From positions 20,647,806 through 20,711,805 of the forward strand of contig NC_135567.1 of assembly GCF_964340395.1 (NCBI RefSeq): a DNA stretch of 64,000 bases. The letters run 5' to 3'. The stretch is from Glandiceps talaboti (lineage: Eukaryota; Hemichordata; Enteropneusta; Spengelidae). The notes below the pieces were generated by a model. The model saw only the letters and a program-made list of their open reading frames with translations. It was not told the DNA's origin and made no database searches. Each line of letters opens with the position of its first letter. The stretch's first letter is position 1. The position numbers and the translations under genes were made by a program. Below are positions 13,701 to 26,300 of the stretch, piece after piece.

Positions 13701-16700
13701 ATAACACCTAGTTTCATAACTATACTAGTTATGAAAGTCTTAAAATAGAAATACAATCAGATAAATCTAATTATTATTCATAACTAAATATAGTATTATA
13801 TCTTAGATGTTAGGATAGAAATATCTGGAGCCTAGAGCAATGTTGGAAATGTCAATGTGAATTGTTTGTATCAATGTATGGGTTTGATCTGAGATAGAGT
13901 TGAAATTGCATGTCAGTCTGTATACACAGAACTGTAAAATTTATGACACCACCTCAGCATCTAATATTATACATTGTACACCCTACACAGTTTACTGTAT
14001 CTTACATCTCAAACATAGAAATGTCTAGAGCATAGAGACAGTATTAGCAATGTGGATATGTATTTTTCTATCTGTGTGGGTTTGATCTCAGATAGAGTTG
14101 AAATTGCATGTGAGTTGCCTCAGCATCTAATATTGTACATTGTACATGTTACAATTTACTACATTGTATATCTTACATCTTAAACATGGAAATGCCTAGA
14201 ACCTCAAGATAATATTGGAGATGTCAATATGTTGTCGTGTCAGTGCAGTACTTAAGGTCATATCTGCCTATACAATTGCATAGCAGATACAACATTACTG
14301 CACTGATGTGATGTCACGATGTATTTTTGTATCAATGTGCAGATTTAATCATAGATAGAGTTGAGATTATTTGAAGTCTGTAGGGATGGGTATATGTATA
14401 GAATTATAACATTCACTGATAATGCCCCTTAAGTCACTCATATTATCCTTGGCTGAACGAAGAAAACTGTCGGAAAATAACATCTAATTGTATCTGTTGT
14501 CAAATTACATGTATGTGTTATATTTTACACTCTGTGATTTTATACATCCCAGATGTGTACAGATTGATGTAGACATTGACAGAACTACATGTATGTGTTA
14601 TATTTCACACTCTGTGATTTTATACATTCAAGATGTGTACAGATTGATGTAGACATTGACAGAACTACATGTATGTCTTTTATTTCACACTCTGTGATTT
14701 TATACATTCAAGATGTGTACAGATTGATGTAGTCATTGACAGAACTGTATAATGGATGGAGATGAAGTGATATCTGAGGTGTTAATGGCTTAGATGTCAC
14801 TTCAGGATTGAATACAATCTAGTCAGGTCATTAAAGACAGTCTTAAAGTGTACAAGTATACGAGATGACATCATTATAGGCTAGCCATACAGTACAATTC
14901 TAGATTATAACAAATTCTTGTACATTGACTGGGAAACTCAGGTAGATTTTACCTACTTACCACTCTTAACAAAAACACTTTTAGGAAACCCTGGTAAAAT
15001 GACTGGGACCTACTTACCACCCTTAACAAAAACACTGGTAGGAAACCCTGGTAAAATGACAGGGGAACTCAGGTAGAGTTTACTTACTTACTATCCTGGT
15101 AAATGATGGGGAACTCAGGTAGATTTTATGAACTTACCCTCTTAACAAAAACCCTGGTAGGAACTCTGGTGAAATAGGAGGAACTTGGGTAGATTTACCA
15201 TACCTACACATGTACTGACCACCTTAACAAAACACTGGTTTATGTTTTTTACAGGTTTGTCAAAGACTGCAGAGTACGCAGTCAGCTGCAGCCCAAACCG
15301 GCCAATCAGATTCAGCCACATCATGGACAGGACAAGAAAGCCTAGCTGAGAGTGATCCAGAAGTTATGGCATTTGTATTGGCAGAAAAAGATAGACAGAA
15401 ACGTGGACTTGAACTTATTGCATCAGAGGTAGCAAATAGATTTGAATTTAATAATTAGAAGAATAAACACACTTCTTGAAAGATGTAATAAAAACCCATG
15501 TATTTGAGGTTAGAGGACAAACACTTTGGAAATATGTAACTTAAAAAAACTTTGCATTTGAGGTAAAGGATATCAAACACAGTGAAAATATTTGATAATA
15601 AATATTACATGATAACGTTCACTTGTTTATGGCACTGAATAACTGACTCTGATAACACTCAACTAGTTGTCATGGTAACCGTAGCAAGTTGATAATTGCG
15701 GTTTGAAAATAGACACAGTTACAAATGTAGCGACACCCCCTTAAACACCTCCCAAGGCCATTAGTGGAAAACTTCTACAGCTGATTGGTCACAGTGGAGA
15801 GTGATTACGTACGTCAGACTATTTGATTTTCAAAATTATCTACTCACTCACCACTGCAATTAATCAGGTATATGCAAAAAAAAAGTAAAAAAAAAAAAAT
15901 TCTGACATAAGTGGTTTTTTAGAGTAACTTTAATATACACTGCATTAACTGCATTAGTATCTGAAAAAAAAAACTTTTTGTCAAAATATATTGTGATGAT
16001 AAACAAAAAATCGTATATTTTAACATTTTTTCATGTCTTTTTTTTTCTAGAATTTTGCAAGTCGTGCTGTGTTGGAATCACTGGGTTCTTGTCTAAATAA
16101 TAAATATTCAGAAGGCTATGCAGGACAAAGGTATGTAGACATTGGTCTAGAAGTCCATGGAATTATATCATTTACAGTGCAATCTCTGATATATAATGAT
16201 ATCTGTGTAGATATTATAGAGGTAATGAATTGATAAAGTAAAAACACTTGATATACAACGTGCATTGGAAGCCCTAATTTGTAAGGGCACCGTAAGGTAT
16301 GCTGTGACAGGGCGCCCTCACAGTCACAGAGTGTATCTTACAGTCTAGCGTACATGAAGTCCAAAGCAATCTCTGATACATCATCATTATTTATTTGTAG
16401 GTACTATGGTGGTAATGAAATCATTGATAAAGTAGAAACTCTGTGTATACAACGTGCATTGGAAGCCTTTGATTTAGACCCAGAGAAGTGGGGATGTAAT
16501 GTGCAGCCATATTCTGGATCACCAGCTAACTTTGCTGTATATACCGCTCTACTCAATCCACATGACAGAATTATGGGACTTGACCTTGCACATGGTGGAC
16601 AGTAAGTATTATTACACCTCAGTAATGTTACAGATGCCATCATTGGCTACAACTTGGTCATGTGACATTCCAGTAAGTATTATTACACCTCAGTAATGTT

Positions 16701-17227
16701 ACAGATGTCATCATTGGCTAAAACATTGGCCAAATCAGTTCATAAATATGAAAGCAATTACCAAACACTTTTGAGAATTCAGACTTCTAACCTTGTTCAC
16801 TGACTGCCACTAGAGGGCATACAGTAGCAGCAGATGGGGAATAAATATGCTTTAGTTCGTTGTGTAAAACATAGCAAACTTTGGATATTATCAATGTCTA
16901 CAACTTCTCATCTTGAATTATTTCAAGTGAGCTTTTTTTTTGAAAAAACACCAAAACAATGTTTTGTTTGTCTGTTTACGATATATTATTGTATGTTTGT
17001 TTGTATTTCAGTTTAACTCATGGTTTTATGACCGATACAAAGAGAGTGTCTGCTACATCAGTTTACTTTGAATCTATGCCGTACAGACTTGACGTAAGTG
17101 ACAATATTCTGTACAATATTAGATATGACAAAAAAATGGTTGGTTGGTTGGTTGGTTGGTTGGTTGGTTGGTTGGTAGAATGGTTGATTTATAGATTCAT
17201 TCATTGGTTGGGTGCTTGGTTGGTTGG

Positions 17228-17310
<83 letters not shown>

Positions 17311-20300
17311 AAATTTTGGCAGAAACCCTAGTAAAACACAGTTTATAACAAAAACCTGGGTATTACAATGTCTGCATGCTTTTAGCCATAGATTACATTG
17401 TATAATGTATTTGTTGATTTCAGCCGAAGACTGGATACATTGACTATGACAAACTACAAGAAACTGCCAGATTATTTAGACCCAAACTAATCATAGCTGG
17501 TACTACTGCCTACAGTAGGTTATTAGACTACAAGAGATACAGAGAGGTAAGATATCATAGCTGGTACTACTGCCTACAGTAGGTTATTAGACTACAAGAG
17601 ATACAGAGAGGTAAGATATCATAGCTGGTACTACTGCCTACAGTAGGTTATTAGACTACAAGAGATACAGAGAGGTAAGATATCATAGCTGGTACTACTG
17701 CCTACAGTAGGTTATTAGACTACAAGAGATACAGAGAGGTAAGATATCATAGCTGGTACTACTGCCTACAGTAGGTTATTAGACTACAAGAGATACAGAG
17801 AGGTAAGATATCATAGCTGGTACTTCTGCCTACAGTAGGTTATTAGACTACAAGAGATACAGAGAGGTAAGATATCATAGCTGGTACTACAGCCTACAGT
17901 AGGTTATTGGACTACAAGAGATACAGAGAGGTAAGATATCATAGCTGGTACTACAGCCTACAGTAGGTTATTAGACTACAAGAGATACAGAGAGGTAAGA
18001 TATCATAGCTGGTACTACTGCCTACAGTAGGTTATTGGACTACAAGAGATACAGAGAGGTAAGATATCATAGCTGGTACTACTGCCTACAGTAGGTTATT
18101 AGACTACAAGAGATACAGAGAGGTAAGATATCATAGCTGGTACTACAGCCTACAGTAGGTTATTAGACTACAAGAGATACAGAGAGGTAAGATATCATAG
18201 CTGGTACTACTGCCTACAGTAGGTTATTGGACTACAAGAGATACAGAGAGGTAAGATATCATAGCTGGTACTACTGCCTACAGTAGGTTATTAGACTACA
18301 AGAGATACAGAGAGGTAAGATATCATAGCTGGTACTTCTGCCTACAGTAGGTTATTAGACTACAAGAGATACAGAGAGGTAAGATATCATAGCTGGTACT
18401 ACAGCTTACAGTAGGTTATTGGACTACAAGAGATACAGAGAGGTAAGATATCATAGCTGGTACTACAGCCTACAGTAGGTTATTAGACTACAAGAGATAC
18501 AGAGAGGTAAGATATCATAGCTGGTACTACTGCCTACAGTAGGTTATTGGACTACAAGAGATACAGAGAGGTAAGATATCATAGCTGGTACTACTGCCTA
18601 CAGTAGGTTATTGGACTACAAGAGATACAGAGAGGTAAGATATCATAGCTGGTACTACAGCCTACAGTAGGTTATTAGACTACAAGAGATACAGAGAGGT
18701 AAGATATCATAGCTGGTACTACAGCCTACAGTAGGTTATTAGACTACAAGAGATACAGAGAGGTAAGATATCATAGCTGGTACTACAGCCTACAGTAGGT
18801 TATTAGACTACAAGAGATACAGAGAGGTAAGATATCATAGCTGGTACTACAGCCTACAGTAGGTTATTAGACTACAAGAGATACAGAGAGGTAAGATATC
18901 ATAGCTGGTACTACAGCCTACAGTAGGTTATTAGACTACAAGAGATACAGAGAGGTAAGATATCATAGCTGGTACTACTGCCTACAGTAGGTTATTAGAC
19001 TACAAGAGATACAGAGAGGTAAGATATCATAGCTGGTACTACAGCCTACAGTAGGTTATTAGACTACAAGAGATACAGAGAGGTAAGATATCATAGCTGG
19101 TACTACAGCCTACAGTAGGTTATTAGACTACAAGAGATACAGAGAGGTAAGATATCATAGCTGGTACTACAGCCTACAGTAGGTTATTAGACTACAAGAG
19201 ATACAGAGAGGTAATATATCATAGCTGGTACTACTGCCTACAGTAGGTTATTAGACTACAAGAGATACAGAGAGGTAATATATCATAGCTGGTACTACAG
19301 CCTACAGTAGGTTATTAGACTACAAGAGATACAGAGAGGTAAGATATCATAGCTGGTACTACAGCCTACAGTAGGTTATTAGACTACAAGAGATACAGAG
19401 AGGTAAGATATCATAGCTGGTACTACAGCCTACAGTAGGTTATTAGACTACAAGAGATACAGAGAGGTAAGATATCATAGCTGGTACTACAGCCTACAGT
19501 AGGTTATTAGACTACAAGAGATACAGAGAGGTAAGATATCATAGCTGGTACTACAGCCTACAGTAGGTTATTAGACTACAAGAGATACGGAGAGGTAAGA
19601 TATCATAGCTGGTACTACTGCCTACAGTAGGTTATTAGACTACAAGAGATACGGAGAGGTAATATATCATAGCTGGTACTACTGCCTACAGTAGGTTATT
19701 AGACTACAAGAGATACAGAGAGGTAAGATATCATAGCTGGTACTACAGCCTACAGTAGGTTATTAGACTACAAGAGATACAGAGAGGTAATATATCATAG
19801 CTGGTACTACTGCCTACAGTAGGTTATTAGACTACAAGAGATACAGAGAGGTAAGATATCATAGCTGGTACTATTGCCTACAGTAGGTTATTAGACTACA
19901 AGAGATACAGAGAGGTAATATATCATAGCTGGTACTACAGCCTACAGTAGGTTATTGGACTACAAGAGATACAGAGAGGTAAGATATCATAGCTGGTACT
20001 ACAGCTTACAGTAGGTTATTGGACTACAAGAGATACAGAGAGGTAATATATCATAGCTGGTACTACAGCCTACAGTAGGTTATTAGACTACAAGAGATAC
20101 AGAGAGGTAAGATATCATAGCTGGTACTACTGCCTACAGTAGGTTATTAGACTACAAGAGATACAGAGAGGTAAGATATCATAGCTGGTACTACAGCCTA
20201 CAGTAGGTTATTAGACTACAAGAGATACAGAGAGGTAATATATCATAGCTGGTACTACAGCCTACAGTAGGTTATTAGACTACAAGAGATACAGAGAGGT

Positions 20301-23300
20301 AAGATATCATAGCTGGTACTACTGCCTACAGTAGGTTATTAGACTACAAGAGATACAGAGAGGTAAGATATCATAGCTGGTACTACAGCCTACAGTAGGT
20401 TATTAGACTACAAGAGATACAGAGAGGTAATATCTCATAGCTGGTACTACAGCCTACAGTAGGTTATTAGACTACAAGAGATACAGAGAGGTAAGATATC
20501 ATAGCTGGTACTACAGCCTACAGTAGGTTATTAGACTACAAGAGATACAGAGAGGTAATATATCATAGCTGGTACTACAGCCTACAGTAGGTTATTAGAC
20601 TACAAGAGATACAGAGAGGTAAGATATCATAGCTGGTACTACTGCCTACAGTAGGTTATTAGACTACAAGAGATACAGAGAGGTAATATCTCATCTACAG
20701 TTTTTTATTCTAGCTTTGTTAACAGTCTTTATCACTGTGACAAATTCCGTAGTAACAGCTGGTCTATTGGTAGTGGTATGATCAACTAATTATACCAAAA
20801 TTACCAAGGGCATCCGATGCCTTCATCTCTGTTGTACAGTCATTTCAAAGAACAGTAAGACATGTTGTGCACATATCTTTAATGACTTGAACATTTGGTG
20901 ATGTCATATTTCTAGTACAATATATTAAATTATGTATCAGGGGCAATGTAGTGTGTTGAATAACATGATGTATCTAGGAATCTAATATTTGAAGTATTCA
21001 ATGAAATATGCTGACAAGTCTGTGAGTTTCTAAATTTAGTACTAGTAGATATTATTTGATTGGAAACCAACTTTTGTCATGAAACCCTAGGAAATTAGAA
21101 TTCCTTCAAGAGGTTAGTCTTCAACGGATAGGCCAAAATAGAAAAAGAATTGTTTCTGGTCAGGGCAGTTTGTCTAAAATGATGCGTGACACATTTTTGT
21201 TGTTGTTATTCTCAACAAACCTGTCACTCAGTCTACTATTTATGGCAGTTACTGTTCTTTTTATTTAGTACTTTAGAGCAAGTGTGTCTGTGGGGTAGAT
21301 CTCATTTACTTGTTCACGGTTGGTCAGGGAGGGTTATTTTTGTGTTTCTCCATGGATCTGCAGACTGCATGGGCTGGACAAACACATACAACTAAAAACC
21401 GACATGTGGGTATTTTAAGTGATGCACATACTGACCAGAAACAGTTCTTTCTTTTTTTTCCCTTATGGCCCTTCTGGTCCAACAGCTACTTGTAAACAGC
21501 ACCCCTAGTGGCCAAACTATACAATCTTTTGTTTTTCTTTTTACTTGACTATGGTCTTTTGTCATTAGTTGTAGTTGTTAAATATATGATTATTATATAC
21601 ACCTAGATATGTGATGAAACAAAGGCTGTAATGATGGCCGACATGTCTCATATCAGTGGACTAGTTGCTGCTAAAGTTATCCCATCACCATTTGAATATT
21701 CTGATGTTGTTACAAGTACAACACATAAAACTCTTCGAGGACCAAGGTAAGAATTGTCAAAAGTGTAATTTAATGTTTATACCAAATCCTACCCTTACAA
21801 AAATGTCCTATAGGATTCAAAGATTCCCCAAGGATTCCTTAAGGATTCCTACAGAACCATTGTGTCCTAAAAATCTTGCCAAACAAAGCCGAAGATGACG
21901 TATTTTAATAAATATTCATGAGAGGTTCTGTTGGCGCGATGATAATGGAGTGGAATACGGAAGTAGGTCTCTGCATAACGGATTGCTGCAATTTTAAAAG
22001 ATTAGTGCAGTAAATTAGATTTTTTTGTCAGGAATAACAATTCTTCTGCATATTTTGGTAAAGGATCAGGAACATTGGACTATCTGTTTCTCCTATCTGA
22101 CTTTGCTGGGCATGCTGACAAACAGACAATTTGGCATATGCAAATAAAAAGTCCCAAACACTTTGTGCTGTATCAGATTACGTCAGAAGTAGTTGAGGCG
22201 ATTCTTTCCTGTGTACCTTAAGAGAAGCTGAACAATGTTAGCATGTTCTATTTAGACCGCAAACCGAGTTACGGAAAAAGTGAATTAATAATCAGTTGTG
22301 CTACAATTCCATTGGTATAATTTTTATATCCTATTAGAGCTGGTATAATGTTCACCAAAAGCTGCTTCCAGACAGCACTCCAAGTGGCCAAACTCTGTAA
22401 TCTTTTGTTTTTATATCCTATCAGAGCTGGTGTAATATTCTTCCGTAAAGGCAAGAAAGGTGTCAGTAAGAAAACTGGTAAAGATATTATGTATGACTTT
22501 GAAGACAAAGTGAATGGTGCTGTATTCCCAGCATTGCAAGGAGGTCCACACGAACATGCCATCGCTGGTATCGCAGTAGCTCTTAAACAGGTAAGTGTAC
22601 TATAAATGGTGCTGTATTCCCAGCATTGCAAGGAGGTCCACACGAACATGCCATCGCTGGTATCGCAGTAGCTCTTAAACAGGTAAGTGTACTATAAATA
22701 CATAGCTGGTATTGCAATAGGTCTTCAACTGGTAAGTCTCTAAGTCTTGTTGTGATTGTTAAACAGGATAGTGGACTATAAAGAGGCCACATCTGCTTCT
22801 AGACTATGACTAAGATTCCATTGCTTGTATTTCAGTAAATATTCTAAACAATATACACAAGTCTAATAAAGGGCCATAGGTGCCATGAAGTTTTCATAAC
22901 CCACCCCAGTCCCCCACACTCCACCCACCCACCCCTACCCCTCCCACTTCACTCCCAACCCATGTATCTGTCTAATGATGGTTATATACCCACATATGAA
23001 TGACTTCCTTCTCTCCCTTTCAAAATCCCTAGTTTTTGTAACTAAGATTATCACTTTGCTTGACATCAACATAATATTTTAACAAAGCTGAATTTTCATT
23101 TGAAAATCCAGATTTTTAATTTATGTTCAATTGTAATAATTGTTTATAAGAACAGTTCTCAGTTGTTGTGGTTTTTATGTGTTTGTTTTTGTCTCTATTG
23201 GGGGTTGTCGGTTGCCAAGCAGTTAGCTCATACGCCTCTTACCTCTACAGTCTAGGTTTGAACCCGCCAGGTGTTGGCTGGGTTTGATTTAAACTGTCTG

Positions 23301-26300
23301 TATGTAAGAATGTGATGCTCAGTTTGACCCTGCCAAACACCACAGGTTTTCCCAAGGTACTCTGGTTTCCATGACAGTCACAAACCATTAGCGGTCCAAG
23401 TGCAACAAACCCGCGGGCTTGCCTGGCGAAAACGGATGTCATAAAAGTTGTTTGCATCTCTAAAGCTGTTTGTAGCGTTACTTATAATAGCCTAATAAAT
23501 TGATAACAACTGATATAAGACGGAGATAAGGTTTGCCTCAATTGCAGTCCATGCAGACAGCCGAATAGAGGTTTTACAGCTGTTTACTTGTGTTATGTAA
23601 GAGCCCATCATCACATGTGTAAATATTGGAACTCTTTGATAACAAGTCCACTTGCTTGGCTAATGGCTTGTCCCAGTAATGCCTTCTGCTTCTTCAATAC
23701 TAGGGCACTGCTCTTGCGGCAACCATTCAATGAATTTCTGAATTTATTTAGATGAATAAAGATTATTATTATTATTACATTTTTTAAGGATACATCTGAC
23801 TGCTATTATGTCTTGACTGAATTAAATACAATTCCATCTAATATTGCAGGCAATGAGTCCAATGTTTAAAGCATACCAAGCACAGGTTTTAAAGAATGCC
23901 CAGACTTTGGCTGAATGCCTGAAGAATAAATATGACTGGGAGTTAGTCTCTGGTAAGTATATTGTGTTGTTTATTATCTGTGAAGACTAATTAACCCTGC
24001 ACCTGATATTATTAATGATCATACCAGGTGCAGTAGCCTTTGTAGAGGGTTGGGTCTATATGAACTATAGTATCACACATTATAATATACCTAGTGATAA
24101 TGCTGTGCCATGATTCGCTAGAATCAGTCATGTGATAGGAAAATAGAATGACTATTTCCCTAGGGGAATAGTTCCATCAACTATTACATGTGTCATGTGA
24201 CCAACGCGAGTTCACAGCAGGTCAAAATGGCAGCTTCTGATGATGTTGTCTGCCACCGCAAGTTCACAGCAGGAGGTATATTATAAAACACATATTGCCT
24301 GGCCTATATTTGGACTATAGCACCCATTCATTACCCCCTCGTGACTGTGATGTGTTCAATATAACATGATGTGAAGGGATATGATATAACAAGACCTGAC
24401 CTGACACAACATGATATACATGCACCACAACATGACAGGACATGAGATGACATGATATAATATGACACGACACCATATGATACGATACATCACAACATGA
24501 CACAACATGAGATGACAAACATGAAATGGTAGGATGTGATATGACACGACACCATATGATACATCACAACATGACATGACATGACATGACAAACATTAAA
24601 TGGTAGGATGTGATATGACACAACACCATACAATACGATACATCACAACATGACAGGACATGAGATGACAAGACATAAAATGGCAGGATGTGATATGACA
24701 CGACACCATACAATACATCACAACATGAGATTAGATTAGATGACATAACATGATATGACAATGTATACAATAACATACAAAAACAACATGAACCTTTAAA
24801 AAGTGACAAACAATGTCTTTTAACACATCCACCCAACATAAACGAGTTAATGTATGACTTGAGACGACAAACTAACATAAAACAAGGAAATCAGTTTATG
24901 TAAGACATCAATCCAACATTCCTAAACTTTTACAGGTGGCACAGACAATCATCTTTTGTTGGCTAATCTACGACCCAAGGGAATTGATGGAGCCCGTGCT
25001 GAGAGAGTCCTAGAAATGTCTTCCATCACTGTCAACAAGAATACTACCCCTGGTGACAAGAGCGCCCTCAACCCAGGTGGACTCAGAATTGGTAAGTTGA
25101 TATGTAGCCACTTGGTGGTGTTGTTTCAGTGTTTAGGAATTATATGAGTAACAAGTGGAGCTGAGTTTGAGTTATATAGAGCTGGTCACATGGACACGTG
25201 TTGATGTGACATAGTACAACAGAACTGATGACACAGACACGTTGTGACATAGTACAACAGAACTGGTGACATATGAATGTTACTGTGATATAGAACTACA
25301 GAACTGATGACGTAAGTGTTACTGTGATATAGAACTACAGAACTGATGACGTAAGTGTTACTGTGATATAGAACTACAGAACTGATGACGTAAGTGTTAC
25401 TGTGATATAGAACTACAGAACTGATGACGTAAGTGTTACTGTGATATAGAACTACAGAACTGATGACGTAAGTGTTACTGTGATATAGAACTACAGAACT
25501 GAAGACCCAGACATGTTGTGACATAGTGCAACAGAACTGATGACATACGAGTGTTACTGTGATATAGAACTACAGAACTGATGACACAGACACATGACAT
25601 ACTACAACAGAAATGATGACACAGACACATTGTAACATACTACAACAAAATTGATGACACAGACACATTGTAATATACTACAACAAAATTGATGACATAG
25701 ACCTCTGTTGTCATGATGTAGAACTACAGAACTGATGACAAAAACATATGTTGTGGTGACATAGAACTACGAAACTGATGACATAAGACACATGTTCTAT
25801 GATGTAACACAAGTAAAGAATAAATTCAATATTCCTTGTATATATTTATTTAGGTGCACCAGCATTGACATCTCGTAACTTCAAAGAGAAAGAATTTGAA
25901 AAAGTTGCTGACTTTTTGAACCATGGAGTTGAGATTACTGTTGAAGCTAAGAAGAGAACTGGTGAGTAAGAAAAATCACATTTAGGAAGAAATAAAATAT
26001 CTGTAATAATTTGTATCTGGGCTAGAAAGGGAGAGATATTTAGATACTATTCCCAATAGTTTTCGTCGTTCAGCCAAGGAAAATATGAGTGATCTAAGGG
26101 GTCTTTGTCACCATGAGTCACTAGAGTATATCATAATTATACCAGCACCAGTAATATCAAAGAAAATCAAGGAAAGTAATGGCAATTTTGAACATTTTGA
26201 CTCTTATTTTTCAAACATTTTCGAATATTTTTACTAATGAATTGGTATTGTAAACAATACTGTTACATTGTTTGCAACCATGAATGATCAATTCATAGTT

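Noticed and set aside
15142-15324. 60-codon minus-strand frame
   Set aside because: Overlaps SHMT2 exon 2 in antisense and repeat DNA; no support.
17483-20692. CRISPR-like regular array
   Set aside because: The units are contiguous with no unique spacers, the host is eukaryotic and the unit is the end of SHMT2 exon 6 plus its donor.
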